A DNA stretch of 64,000 nt from Ruminococcus sp. (GTDB taxonomy: Bacteria; Bacillota; Clostridia; Oscillospirales; Acutalibacteraceae): the NCBI GenBank assembly GCA_017411835.1, contig JAFQPG010000004.1:93453-157452 (forward strand), in the 5' to 3' direction. Numbering within the stretch: position 1 is the first letter of the stretch; every line of letters starts with the position of its first letter. Position numbers and translations under genes: made by a program. Positions 8,302 to 18,149 of the stretch are shown in pieces. The notes beneath the pieces are model-generated. The model saw only the letters and a list, made by a program, of their open reading frames with translations. It searched no databases and had not been told where the DNA came from.

Positions 8302-9597
8302 TTATATAATATCAGGGTTTTGCACATCAAATAGTGCATCGTAAAACTGTGTCAAAAAATCGTCTTCGAGTGAGATTTCTTTCTGTTCACCCGACTGCAT
8401 ATTTTTAAGCTTTGCTTTGCTTTCTTCAATTTCATTGTCACCGATAACCAAAGAGAACTTAGCGCCGATTTTGTCGGCATATTTCATCTGTGCACGCAGG
8501 CCTCTGCCGACAACATCGCATTCTGCATAAATAGATGCTGTACGTAGTTTTTGAGTAAGCTCAAACGCCTTAGCCTGAGCAGCATCTCCCATAGACGCGA
8601 TATAAATATCACAGGTGTTAGGTTTTTCAATCTCAATATTTTGCGCATCCATCAACATCAAAAGACGCTCAATACCAAGCGCAAAACCCAGAGAAGGCAT
8701 ATGCTGTCCGCCTAACTGCTCAATTAAGCCGTCGTATCTGCCACCGCCACAAACTGTTGCCTGTGCGCCGATATCGGTCGAAACAAACTCGAAAACTGTT
8801 TTTGTGTAGTAGTCAAGACCACGAACGATTGTAGGGTTAACGATATATTCAACTTCTGCTTTTGTAAGCAGAGCCTTAACAGCCTCAAAATGAGTTTCAC
8901 ATTCTTCGCATAAAAAGTCGAGAACCTTTGGAGCGTTGTCTGCAATTTTCGAGCAAACAGGAGATTTGCAATCTAATATACGCATCGGGTTACGCTCAAG
9001 TCTTGAAAGACAGGTTTCGCAAAGCTCGCCCTTGTATGATTCAAAATACTCTTTTAAAGCTTCGTGGTATTTTTTTCGACATTCAGGACAGCCGATAGAG
9101 TTGATTTCAAGCCTTAAATTTTTAACCTGCAACCTATCAAAAATCGACTTTGCCGCACATATAAGCTCGGCATCAGCCGCAGGGTTAGACGTACCGTAGC
9201 ACTCTAAACCAAACTGGTGAAACTCTCTTAATCTGCCTGCCTGCGGTTTTTCGTAGCGGTAGCAAGAAACAAAGTAGCTGGCTTTTACTGGTAAGCCGTC
9301 GTTGTAAAGTGCGTGCTCTAAAAGTGCACGAGCTGCGCCTGCTGTACCTTCAGGGCGAAGTGTAATCGACTCGCCACCCTTTGTATCAAAGGTGTACATT
9401 TCCTTTTGCACAACATCTGTTGTTTCACCTACACCGCGTGAAAACAGCTTTGTATGTTCAAAAACAGGGGTACGAATTTCTTTGTATCCAAAAGCCGCTG
9501 ACTCTTTGCGCATAATGTCCTCGACAAACTGCCAACGGTAGCTATCTTTTGGAAGAACGTCCTCTGTTCCTCTGACTTTTTTTGTGAGTATAGCCAT
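8302..9597 (-). CDS. hisS: Histidine--tRNA ligase
   Basis: The 431-residue class II synthetase shows motif 1 near RTPVFEHTKLF, motif 2 with the YRYEKPQAGRLREFHQFG segment, the histidine-specific GLDYYTKTVFEF and motif 3 near LGFALGIERLL, then a C-terminal anticodon-binding domain. A CPECRKKYHEAL...CETC cysteine-rich insertion is typical of clostridial HisRS. It begins the hisS-aspS operon, with a promoter at 9641-9669. I found no T-box leader upstream. Confidence 0.95.
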   Translation of the reverse strand: MAILTKKVRGTEDVLPKDSYRWQFVEDIMRKESAAFGYKEIRTPVFEHTKLFSRGVGETTDVVQKEMYTFDTKGGESITLRPEGTAGAARALLEHALYNDGLPVKASYFVSCYRYEKPQAGRLREFHQFGLECYGTSNPAADAELICAAKSIFDRLQVKNLRLEINSIGCPECRKKYHEALKEYFESYKGELCETCLSRLERNPMRILDCKSPVCSKIADNAPKVLDFLCEECETHFEAVKALLTKAEVEYIVNPTIVRGLDYYTKTVFEFVSTDIGAQATVCGGGRYDGLIEQLGGQHMPSLGFALGIERLLMLMDAQNIEIEKPNTCDIYIASMGDAAQAKAFELTQKLRTASIYAECDVVGRGLRAQMKYADKIGAKFSLVIGDNEIEESKAKLKNMQSGEQKEISLEDDFLTQFYDALFDVQNPDII

Positions 9598-9640
9598 AAA
9601 GCCACATCCTCTCTTAAAACTACAAACTTATCTAGTTTAT

Positions 9641-9669
9641 ACTATATCACATTTTAGTCTGATTTCCAA
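9641..9669 (-). promoter_or_regulatory. Promoter of hisS-aspS
   Basis: On the minus strand TTGGAA, a 17-base spacer and TATAGT precede hisS by about 40 bases. Confidence 0.55.
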
Positions 9670-9734
9670 TAGTTTATCTGCAAAATACTTCCTAATCTTT
9701 AAAGAAATGTTAACACTTTTGTAATCTTTTGTGG

Positions 9735-9740
9735 TATAAT
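9735..9740 (+). promoter_or_regulatory. -10 box of the peptidase/ricin/dockerin gene
   Basis: A perfect TATAAT lies 33 bases before the ATG at 9773. The best -35, TTAACA at 9710-9715, leaves a long 19-base spacer, so this promoter may need an activator. Confidence 0.45.
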
Positions 9741-9772
9741 CATTTTATATTCATCTATTTGGGGGAAGCACT

Positions 9773-11221
9773 ATGAAAAAAATAGTAAGTGCTTTGCTGG
9801 CTTTAATATTACTGGTCAGCATTTGTGTCATCCCTGCAAACGCTTTGATGGTGACACAATCAACAATTGAAAAAGCCATTAACTGGGCGATAGATACCGC
9901 AAACGACGACTCCCACGGCTACTCACAGCTCAACCGATGGGGCAACCCTGACTATGATTGCGCATCTTTTGTTATATGTGCATACAGATATGCAGGCTTT
10001 GAGCTTACAAATGCCGTCCATTGCGGAAATATGAAAGACGAATTCGTTAAAGAGGGCTTTGAGTGGATACCAAACACCAAAATTGACCTTAGCACATCAA
10101 AGTATTTAAAACCCGGTGATATACTTTTAAGACTTAGCGGTCACACCGAAATTTATATTGGCAACAATACACAGGTCGGTGCCCACGAAGGTACTATCGA
10201 CGACTACGATGTAAATGACCCGGGTGACAGCACAGGCTATGAAATCTGTCCTGTAAAATACTCCAACAACTCTAACTGGAGCGGTATTTTAAGATATCCT
10301 GTTGACCCACCTGTCGATATCGGCACAGGCTTTTACGGGTATATTATGAACAATGCTACACAAAAATATCTGACAAATGACAACCCAAACGTTTCTGTTC
10401 GCTCTCTTTTAGGCGATGGCATGTCAAATCAGGTATGGAAATTCGAGCGACAAACTGACGGCTCGTATGTTATTCGCTCCTGCGCAGACAACAAGGTGCT
10501 GAATGTTTCATATTCGGGCACAACTCCTGATACAAATGTCGGCGTATATAAAAATGCAAATTATCCGTCGCGAAGATGGTTTTTCTATGGCAAGGCAGAT
10601 AACTACCGCATTAAACCTAAGCTTGCCGACCTTGCATTGCATATAAAAAAGGGTACGGTAGACTCTCCCGACGGAACGAACGTGTGTTTGTGGGATATCA
10701 AAAACACCAACAAGCAGACTTTTAAAATCATTCCTGTCAGCACCCCTGACAGCACATACGTTCAGGTAGCTGAGGGTACATCAAGCAAGCCTACTTCACT
10801 TTACTGGAATATGACGCTTAATACCAAGACCTACGATGTACTTATTTACAAGGACGGTATTACAGACGGTGAGCTGTATCTTGAATTTAAAGACCTTTAT
10901 GATACATACTGTCTTGTTGACCTGCCTGCAGGCGAGTACGAAGTCTACGTGATTTCCAGAAACAGCTTCAGCCAGACCGATAGTATGAACAGCGTCGCGT
11001 TCACTATCGAAGAAGACGGTGAGGGACTTTTAGGTGATGTCGACTGCGACAAAGAGGTTTCCGTAATTGATGCCACAAAAATCCAGCTGTTCCTTGCACA
11101 GCGCACCAGCCTGTCTCAAAACCAACAGGCGTTAGGTGATGTGGATAAAGACGGCAGTTTATCCGTAATTGACTCAAGCATTATTCAAAAATATATTGCC
11201 GGCATAATCGAAACGCTTTAA
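9773..11221 (+). CDS. Secreted NlpC/P60-like cysteine peptidase with ricin-type lectin and dockerin-like domains
   Basis: The 482-residue protein has a signal peptide (1-24). The N-terminal domain (about 28-178) resembles NlpC/P60-type or phage-lysin amidase folds: likely nucleophile Cys63 in YDCASFV, His124 in GHTEIYIG, and a polar third residue near His138. A ricin-type beta-trefoil follows (about 182-325, with YLTNDN, NQVWKFE and TFKI), then a beta-rich module (about 330-410), and two dockerin-like repeats (about 415-482; GDVDCDKEVSVIDATKIQ and GDVDKDGSLSVIDSS). It probably cleaves peptides of cell walls or other glycoconjugates outside the cell, with sugar binding by the lectin. Substrate and cohesin partner are unknown. 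Confidence 0.8.
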   Translation: MKKIVSALLALILLVSICVIPANALMVTQSTIEKAINWAIDTANDDSHGYSQLNRWGNPDYDCASFVICAYRYAGFELTNAVHCGNMKDEFVKEGFEWIPNTKIDLSTSKYLKPGDILLRLSGHTEIYIGNNTQVGAHEGTIDDYDVNDPGDSTGYEICPVKYSNNSNWSGILRYPVDPPVDIGTGFYGYIMNNATQKYLTNDNPNVSVRSLLGDGMSNQVWKFERQTDGSYVIRSCADNKVLNVSYSGTTPDTNVGVYKNANYPSRRWFFYGKADNYRIKPKLADLALHIKKGTVDSPDGTNVCLWDIKNTNKQTFKIIPVSTPDSTYVQVAEGTSSKPTSLYWNMTLNTKTYDVLIYKDGITDGELYLEFKDLYDTYCLVDLPAGEYEVYVISRNSFSQTDSMNSVAFTIEEDGEGLLGDVDCDKEVSVIDATKIQLFLAQRTSLSQNQQALGDVDKDGSLSVIDSSIIQKYIAGIIETL

Positions 11222-11230
11222 TAAAAACTA

Positions 11231-11262
11231 AAGCCCGTATCGTAATGATACGGGCTTTTTAT
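11231..11262. terminator. Bidirectional terminator
   Basis: The perfect 11-bp stem AAGCCCGTATC (11231-11241) / GATACGGGCTT (11247-11257) lies between convergent genes. Confidence 0.85.
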
Positions 11263-11453
11263 TATGGATAATACGGGTTTGGTTTAAAAAGCAGTACAAT
11301 GCAGTCGATAAACCATCCTATGCCAAATAATCCGCAGGTGAATATATAAACAATACCGAGCAGAATTTTACCTTCGTAAAATTTGTGTATTCCGAGATAT
11401 CCTAAAAAGAAGCATAGTAAAAAAGCAACCCATTTGCTTTTTGCTTGTGGCAT
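11262..11453 (-). CDS. Small TM2-domain membrane protein
   Basis: The 63-residue protein has two membrane segments joined by the TM2-domain pattern: FFLGYLGIHKFYEGK, then GIVYIFTCGLFGIGWFIDCI. TM2 proteins are widespread, and their function in bacteria is not established. The frame opens further upstream, but GGGAGGTGA places the start at ATG 11453. It sits downstream of mgsA, 54 bases away, and may be co-transcribed. Confidence 0.8.
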   Translation of the reverse strand: MPQAKSKWVAFLLCFFLGYLGIHKFYEGKILLGIVYIFTCGLFGIGWFIDCIVLLFKPNPYYP

Positions 11454-11507
11454 ATATTCACCTCCCAAAAACAAAAAGGAGAGGACACACCTCTCCTGTT
11501 TTATAAA

Positions 11508-11903
11508 TTATCTTACGATGTTTCTCCAGTCAAGGTCGCCACGCTCAAGACCGTGGATAAGTACCTCTGCTGTTGCGATATTAGTCGCAACAGGAATGTT
11601 GTGCATGTCGCAAAGACGAAGCAGGTTCATATCATTTGGCTCGTGTGGCTTAGGTGTAAGCGGATCGCGGAAGAAAATAAGCATATCGATTTCATTGCAC
11701 GCAATTCTAGCCGCAATCTGCTGGTCGCCGCCCTGTGAACCGCCTAAAAACTTCTGTATTTCCAGACCGGTAGCTTCGCTGACCATTTTACCTGTAGTAC
11801 CTGTTGCACAAATATTGTGTCTGCTGAAAATACCGCAGTACGCAATACAGAACTGTACCATAAGTTCTTTTTTCTCGTCGTGAGCAATCAAAGCAATATT
11901 CAT
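11508..11903 (-). CDS. mgsA: Methylglyoxal synthase
   Basis: The 131-residue enzyme converts dihydroxyacetone phosphate to methylglyoxal and phosphate, a glycolytic bypass. Signature segments are [34 protein letters not shown] with the catalytic Asp, and [15 protein letters not shown]. The start at ATG 11903 is chosen because GGAGGGA precedes it; the upstream extension is untranslated. It sits next to minD at the end of the mre cluster, the place mgsA commonly takes in clostridial genomes. Confidence 0.92.
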   Translation of the reverse strand: MNIALIAHDEKKELMVQFCIAYCGIFSRHNICATGTTGKMVSEATGLEIQKFLGGSQGGDQQIAARIACNEIDMLIFFRDPLTPKPHEPNDMNLLRLCDMHNIPVATNIATAEVLIHGLERGDLDWRNIVR

Positions 11904-11957
11904 ATATTTCCCTCCATAACTAAAAATAAATCCCAAAGTATATCGAACACATAGTGT

Positions 11958-12698
11958 TTATAACTTAATAAGAAGAGGTACATCGTTTCCTTTCAAACGC
12001 TCTGTTAACGCATCAAAAATAACAGTCGAACTACACCAGTTTGTCGCTAAAATACCGCGCTGGGAAAGCGCTGCTATGCGAACGTCTTCGGGAACAACGG
12101 CAATAAGCCTTATCCCGACAGTATCAATAACCTCATCAAGGTCTTCATACAAGCCTGTTGCTAAAAATCTTTCCTTATCAAAACGGTTAATTACAAGCCT
12201 TGCGTCAGTAATGCCCATTTCGCTTAGTCTGTTTAAGATATTAACTCCACCGCGTACGCTGATAGGCTCGGTATTTACGACAACTAACGCTCTGTCAGCA
12301 GCAATCGCTGCGGACTCAAAGCCGGTACCAACACCAGCGGGAGCATCAACAATAACATAGTCGTAGTTGTTCTTGTTTTCACCTATAAACTGCTTCATAA
12401 TCTGCGGGCTGATTTCATCCTCAGCAAGCACAGGAGCCGCAATAGTAAAAAGCCCCTTAGCACCGTCGCATTCATACAGCGCATCAGATAACGCGCACGT
12501 GCCGCTGATTACATCAGACAAATCATACACAAGCTTTTGTGTCACGCCGAGCATCATATCGCTACCGCGCATACCGCTGTCGCAGTCAATGACAAGTACT
12601 TTATAATTTTTTCTCGTTAGTGCAAGTGCAAGCGACGTGGAAACGGTAGTTTTTCCGGTACCACCCTTGCCTGATGCAACAACTATAACCTGACTCAT
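11958..12698 (-). CDS. minD: MinD-like septum-site ATPase, without MinC/MinE partners
   Basis: The 246-residue ParA-superfamily ATPase has the deviant Walker A SGKGGTGKTT, Walker B VIVDAPAG and the MinD-type GMRGSDMMLGV and VYDLSDVISG segments. MinD positions the division septum by recruiting MinC to the membrane. In many clostridia the order is mreB-mreC-mreD-PBP2-minC-minD-minE-rodA-mgsA; here minC, minE and rodA are absent and minD directly follows the PBP2 gene. The protein ends at VPLLIKL, without the basic amphipathic helix that normally tethers MinD to membranes. It may be a MinD with changed partners or a degenerate system. A hairpin at 12737-12764 partly isolates it from the PBP2 gene. 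Confidence 0.85.
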   Translation of the reverse strand: MSQVIVVASGKGGTGKTTVSTSLALALTRKNYKVLVIDCDSGMRGSDMMLGVTQKLVYDLSDVISGTCALSDALYECDGAKGLFTIAAPVLAEDEISPQIMKQFIGENKNNYDYVIVDAPAGVGTGFESAAIAADRALVVVNTEPISVRGGVNILNRLSEMGITDARLVINRFDKERFLATGLYEDLDEVIDTVGIRLIAVVPEDVRIAALSQRGILATNWCSSTVIFDALTERLKGNDVPLLIKL

Positions 12699-12736
12699 AA
12701 TAATACCTCGTATAATATTTTATCACAAAACAAAAT

Positions 12737-12764
12737 AAAGAGCAACGAAAAATCGTTGCTCTTT
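12737..12764 (-). terminator. Hairpin between PBP2 gene and minD
   Basis: The perfect 12-bp stem AAAGAGCAACGA (12737-12748) / TCGTTGCTCTTT (12753-12764) is followed on the minus strand by a T-rich stretch. It probably terminates or attenuates mreB-PBP2 operon transcription before minD. Confidence 0.7.
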
Positions 12765-12863
12765 GTGTAGAATAATCACGCCTAAAATTAGGCACTTTTT
12801 ATAAAACAAAGTTTAAAAATGTCTTTTTAAAGCCTTATAATCAATCATTTTCACAAACAGTGC

Positions 12864-14924
12864 TTAACCCCACGATTTGCTCTTTACCTGACTTAGGGTC
12901 TTGTCGTAAAAATATGCATCCATCATATCCATAGCAGTATACATCGCGTACTTACCCTTTGCGCCGTGCTCAAGCACAACAGCAACAGCAACCTCAGGTT
13001 TATTATATGGCGCATAGCAAACAAAAATTACGTGGTCACTGCCCGCATTTTCTGCAGTACCTGTTTTACCTGCAACCGCCTTTGGATATGCTGATACAGG
13101 GGTTGCTGTACCGGAAGTGACAACACTTCGCATAGCACTTTTTACCGTTGACAAATGCTTTTTTGAAAGTCCCGCATTAGCTAAAACAACAGGCTCTTTA
13201 GGGTTATTATACAGCACCGTTTCGTCACGCTCATAGTTGACAATTTTTCTAACCAGATGGGTCTGATATCTAACGCCGTTGTTTGCAATAGTTGATGTGT
13301 AAGTAGCAAGCTGCATCGGAGTAAAAGTGTTATCGCTTTGACCGATTGCCGCCTGAACAGTATTGCCCTCATACCAAGTGGTGGAATCCCTGCCCGCAAG
13401 CACACCGATAGACTCGTCTATTTCAAGTCCGGTTTTAACACCAAGTCCGAATTTTTCAGCGTACATATAAAGGGTTGTAGCACCAAGCCTTCTGCCAACC
13501 TCTGCAAAGTAATAGTTACACGATACCGTCATACCACTATGTAACGCAATAGGCCCGTGTGTACCCATACAGTTAACAATATATTTCGGGTAATAGTCGT
13601 AGTGCTTAGTACAGTTAATAGTAGAGCTTGGCTTTATCACTTTTTCCTGTAATGCCGCAAGCGCAACACAAGGCTTAAACGCAGAACCCGGCGAAAACGA
13701 ACCATCAAATGTGCGCGAGAACATCGGAGAATGCTCGTTTGTATTAAGCCACGCGTTATAGTCAGGGTCGTAGTATTTTGATACGTCATAGTTCGGTGCT
13801 GATGCAGCCGCGATAACTGAATTGTCTTTTACTGACAGCATAACCGCTCCGCCACAGTAGCAATCCTCGCCGAGCAACGACTGCTGTTTTGCATTAGTTG
13901 ATTTAGCATTTTTTACAGCCGCAACGCCTTCTGCTCGTGCTCTGTTAATATTTTTTTGCAATGAGTAGTTAGCAACCGCCTGAACATTTGAGTCAATCGT
14001 CAGATAAACTGTATCTCCAGGCTTTGCTTTAACCGTTTCGGTTTCGCTAACGATATCTCCGTTTTCGTCTTTGACGATAGTTTTTGTGCCTGACTGACCG
14101 CGCAAATGGTCTTCAAGAGCTTTTTCAATACCAAACTTACCTATAACATCGTCCATGCTGTAGCCGTTGTCTTTGTTTGCTTCATATTCTTCGGTGGATA
14201 ATGAACCAACCACGCCCAAAATATGAGGAATAAGTGTGCCGTTTTTAATTATTCGCTCGTTGGAAACCCTGATATCTACACCTGCGACCGACTGGGTTTG
14301 CTCGGACACTACTGCGACGGTATCTTCAGACACATTCTGTGCAAAAACATACGCTTTTGAATATGAGTAGCCTGTTTTTTCCATATTATAACGCACAGAA
14401 ACGACATCTCGTCTGCGCGATAAATCTTCGATTTTTTCAGCCTTGTACCTTATGCAAAGCTCAGAAAAAACCTGCTCTGCTGTTACAAGCTTACTATTAT
14501 TTAACATACTCTCGCCTGTAATATATTCAAGCTCTGCACCACTGTCTTCTTCAAATACAAGGCTATCGCCACTTACCTTTATCGGCAGAGTATCAACCCA
14601 TTTTGTTTTGCACACAGCACATAAATCAAGCAAAGTATTGATTATATCATTTGTTGAGTCTTCTTTTACATAAATCTTATTAATTACAATATTGTACGCA
14701 GTTTTATTTACTGCAAGCTCTTTTCCGTGCACGTCTAAAATTTCACCGCGAGTTGCGTCTGACACCTCAGTATAAGAGGTAGACTGTGCAGAAATTTCTT
14801 TGTACTGGTCACCGTTTACAACCTGCCAGTCAAAAAGCCTAATAGAAAAACACGCAAAAATAAGGACAACTATCACACCGCAAATGATAATTCTGAGATT
14901 TACTTTCTTATTATCTTTGCCCAT
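12864..14924 (-). CDS. mrdA: Penicillin-binding protein 2 (elongation transpeptidase)
   Basis: The 686-residue class B PBP has an N-terminal membrane anchor (about 9-29), a dimerization region (about 50-300) and a transpeptidase domain with SPGSAFK (active-site Ser414, Lys417), SCN and AGKTGTAE motifs. It cross-links lateral-wall peptidoglycan as part of the elongasome. The MreBCD genes directly upstream support PBP2 rather than a division or sporulation PBP. No rodA partner is in the window. It begins 22 bases after mreD. Confidence 0.9.
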   Translation of the reverse strand: MGKDNKKVNLRIIICGVIVVLIFACFSIRLFDWQVVNGDQYKEISAQSTSYTEVSDATRGEILDVHGKELAVNKTAYNIVINKIYVKEDSTNDIINTLLDLCAVCKTKWVDTLPIKVSGDSLVFEEDSGAELEYITGESMLNNSKLVTAEQVFSELCIRYKAEKIEDLSRRRDVVSVRYNMEKTGYSYSKAYVFAQNVSEDTVAVVSEQTQSVAGVDIRVSNERIIKNGTLIPHILGVVGSLSTEEYEANKDNGYSMDDVIGKFGIEKALEDHLRGQSGTKTIVKDENGDIVSETETVKAKPGDTVYLTIDSNVQAVANYSLQKNINRARAEGVAAVKNAKSTNAKQQSLLGEDCYCGGAVMLSVKDNSVIAAASAPNYDVSKYYDPDYNAWLNTNEHSPMFSRTFDGSFSPGSAFKPCVALAALQEKVIKPSSTINCTKHYDYYPKYIVNCMGTHGPIALHSGMTVSCNYYFAEVGRRLGATTLYMYAEKFGLGVKTGLEIDESIGVLAGRDSTTWYEGNTVQAAIGQSDNTFTPMQLATYTSTIANNGVRYQTHLVRKIVNYERDETVLYNNPKEPVVLANAGLSKKHLSTVKSAMRSVVTSGTATPVSAYPKAVAGKTGTAENAGSDHVIFVCYAPYNKPEVAVAVVLEHGAKGKYAMYTAMDMMDAYFYDKTLSQVKSKSWG

Positions 14925-14946
14925 AAAGTTGTCCTCCTTTTTTATT

Positions 14947-15456
14947 TTATTGGTCGTTTAAAGTCGTGTATATAAACTTATTCAAGTAATAAAAAACTAC
15001 TGTATAAAGTATAGTCTGCACAATGCGCGAAATATAGTGATTTACAAAATATACTGCACCGTCAGCATACCCTGCCATCACATACGAAAACAGAAAATGT
15101 ATCGATAATAATGCCGTTACAATTATTATTGTAGCAAGCATAACATTCCAAAAGCTTACGGTGATTATATTATTTGCACAATAGCCTAAGATAAAGCATA
15201 CTATTGTCAAGCCTATCGCAAAGGTGCCAATAGAATTAGAAAAACCTAAGTCGGTTAGAGCACCGCACACAAAGCCGAAAACCATAGAGGGCACTTCGGG
15301 TTCGAAAACCGAAATCGTAATCGCAAGCGATACAAGCAGACAAGGGGTTGCACCGTAAATCTCTTTGAAAAGAGAGGGTGTGCTACCGAGCACAAACAGT
15401 ATAAGTATCTCAATACTGTACGCAAGATACCTGAAAAATTTTATATTATTCATCAC
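14947..15456 (-). CDS. mreD: Rod shape-determining protein MreD
   Basis: The 169-residue, very hydrophobic protein has about five membrane segments. Family sequence is weakly conserved; identity rests on length, topology and the mreC-mreD-PBP2 order. Its ATG overlaps the mreC stop by four bases, indicating translational coupling. Confidence 0.85.
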   Translation of the reverse strand: MMNNIKFFRYLAYSIEILILFVLGSTPSLFKEIYGATPCLLVSLAITISVFEPEVPSMVFGFVCGALTDLGFSNSIGTFAIGLTIVCFILGYCANNIITVSFWNVMLATIIIVTALLSIHFLFSYVMAGYADGAVYFVNHYISRIVQTILYTVVFYYLNKFIYTTLNDQ

Positions 15457-16301
15457 TTGTTCTCCGATTTGCCGTTAATCAGCACTTCGCCCTGTCCGGT
15501 GTAGTCGGTGATGATAGCAAGCTCTGTAATCTTCTTTATGTTGTCGTATGGTTTTACTACGGCGTAGTAAGATGTATTGTAGGTATCGTAGCAGATGTCA
15601 GTTACCTCGCCGATTATAAGTCCCTTTGGATAAAGTCCGCTTATACCCGTACTTGTAATGATGTCACCCTTTTTGACCTTATGGTCGGCTGACAGCTTAG
15701 ACATTGTTGTCAGATTATCGTCGCAGTACTTTGCAGAACCGCTGATAATTCCGGTGTCTGAAGTTTTATTGTCTATTGCACCGACACTTGTCTGCGGGGA
15801 TAAAACCGTTACCACCTTACAGGTGTTCAAATCTACCTCGGATACCCATCCGACTAAACCGTTTTCGGATACAACAGGATCACCTTGCGACACTTCAGAC
15901 GTACTGCCTTTATCAAGTGTGCAGGAGTAAAATTCGTCGTTTGGGTCACGACGCAAAACAGTACCCGGTACTAAAGTAAACTGCGGATTTTCCTTTTTAA
16001 GACCGTAGAATTTCCACAGTCTTGTGTTTTCAGTCAAGGTATCGTAGTAATTTACAAGCTGACTTCGAAGCTTCTTGTTTTCTTTTTTCAGCTCCTCGTT
16101 TTCAGCCTTAATTTCTTCAATCGAGCGGTTGTCTTCATTAGTCGCCGCAGCAGTAACCTTAGACAACGGCGCAGTGATTGAGTTTACTGTAGAGGACACC
16201 ATATTACTTTGAATGCTGTTTGTAAAAACTGACAGCACAATAACAACAAACACCGCAGACAAAAATATCTTTACGCTGTTCGATTTCAAAAAGTCTTTCA
16301 T
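15453..16301 (-). CDS. mreC: Rod shape-determining protein MreC
   Basis: The 282-residue protein has one N-terminal membrane segment (about 9-28), a coiled coil (about 58-90, SIEEIKAENEELKKENKKLRSQ region) and a periplasm-side double beta-barrel domain (about 105-270; DKGSTSEVSQGDPVVSENGLVGWV and GISGLYPKGLIIGEV). It links cytoplasmic MreB with the extracellular wall-synthesis enzymes. It overlaps mreD by four bases and follows mreB by 65 bases. Confidence 0.92.
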   Translation of the reverse strand: MKDFLKSNSVKIFLSAVFVVIVLSVFTNSIQSNMVSSTVNSITAPLSKVTAAATNEDNRSIEEIKAENEELKKENKKLRSQLVNYYDTLTENTRLWKFYGLKKENPQFTLVPGTVLRRDPNDEFYSCTLDKGSTSEVSQGDPVVSENGLVGWVSEVDLNTCKVVTVLSPQTSVGAIDNKTSDTGIISGSAKYCDDNLTTMSKLSADHKVKKGDIITSTGISGLYPKGLIIGEVTDICYDTYNTSYYAVVKPYDNIKKITELAIITDYTGQGEVLINGKSENK

Positions 16302-16366
16302 ACTGTCCTCCTTTTATAAATAATATCGCACCGCACTACCATTGTAATGCGGTGCTAAGTTTATTT

Positions 16367-17467
<1,101 letters not shown>

Positions 17468-17568
17468 TATTTTTTAGGCACGAATTTTAGCATAATTTGT
17501 GAATTTTCTGCGAATTTAAAGGAAAATCATCCCAAATATAAACACAGACAAAACGCCTTAATATTTGC

Positions 17569-18012
17569 TTAATTTTTTCCTGTTGAACCAAAGCCGCCTT
17601 CACCGCGTATAGTTTTGTCGAGCTCGTCGACCTCAATAGCTGTGCAGGTGCAAACAGGTGCAATTACAAGCTGAGCTATGCGCTCTTGCTGTGTGATAGT
17701 ATATGGGGTGTTTGAAATATTTGTAAGACCGACGCAAACCTCACCTCGGTAGTCAGAGTCAATGACGCCGACACAGTTTGCAAGCGTAATGCCATGCTTT
17801 ATAGCAAGGCCTGAGCGGGCGTAAATATACGCAACATAGTTTTCGTTTTCAAGCGCTATGGCAAGACCGGTTGGAATAACCTTGATTTCGCCCGGATTGA
17901 TAATAATATCGTTTTCAATACACGCGTGCAAATCCATACCTGCTGAACCTGCAGTCGCTCTTTTTATCATCTGTGCATTTTCTCTTAATTTTTTGACTTT
18001 TAATACCTGCAT
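17569..18012 (-). CDS. dut: Deoxyuridine 5'-triphosphate nucleotidohydrolase (dUTPase)
   Basis: The 147-residue trimeric-type dUTPase has its five motifs in order: AGSAGMDLHA, ARSGLA, GVIDSDYRGE, RIAQLVI and RGEGGFGSTG. It hydrolyses dUTP to dUMP and pyrophosphate, keeping uracil out of DNA and feeding dTMP synthesis. An upstream ATG at 18051 is in frame, but AGAGGAG lies just before ATG 18012, which also gives the usual length. Confidence 0.95.
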   Translation of the reverse strand: MQVLKVKKLRENAQMIKRATAGSAGMDLHACIENDIIINPGEIKVIPTGLAIALENENYVAYIYARSGLAIKHGITLANCVGVIDSDYRGEVCVGLTNISNTPYTITQQERIAQLVIAPVCTCTAIEVDELDKTIRGEGGFGSTGKN

Positions 18013-18149
18013 ATTTGTACTCCTCTTGCAATTTTTTAAAATAACTTGCATTTTTAAAAAGATAATTCGAATTTAAAATTATAAAAAGGAAAGTTAAAAA
18101 CAATCTTAATTTCGATAGGGAATTTTAAGATTTTCTTTAAAATAATTCT

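Noticed and set aside
9598-9772. T-box leader for hisS-aspS (and for serS at 46706-46753)
   Set aside because: Spacers are too short and lack the T-box sequence and specifier stem.
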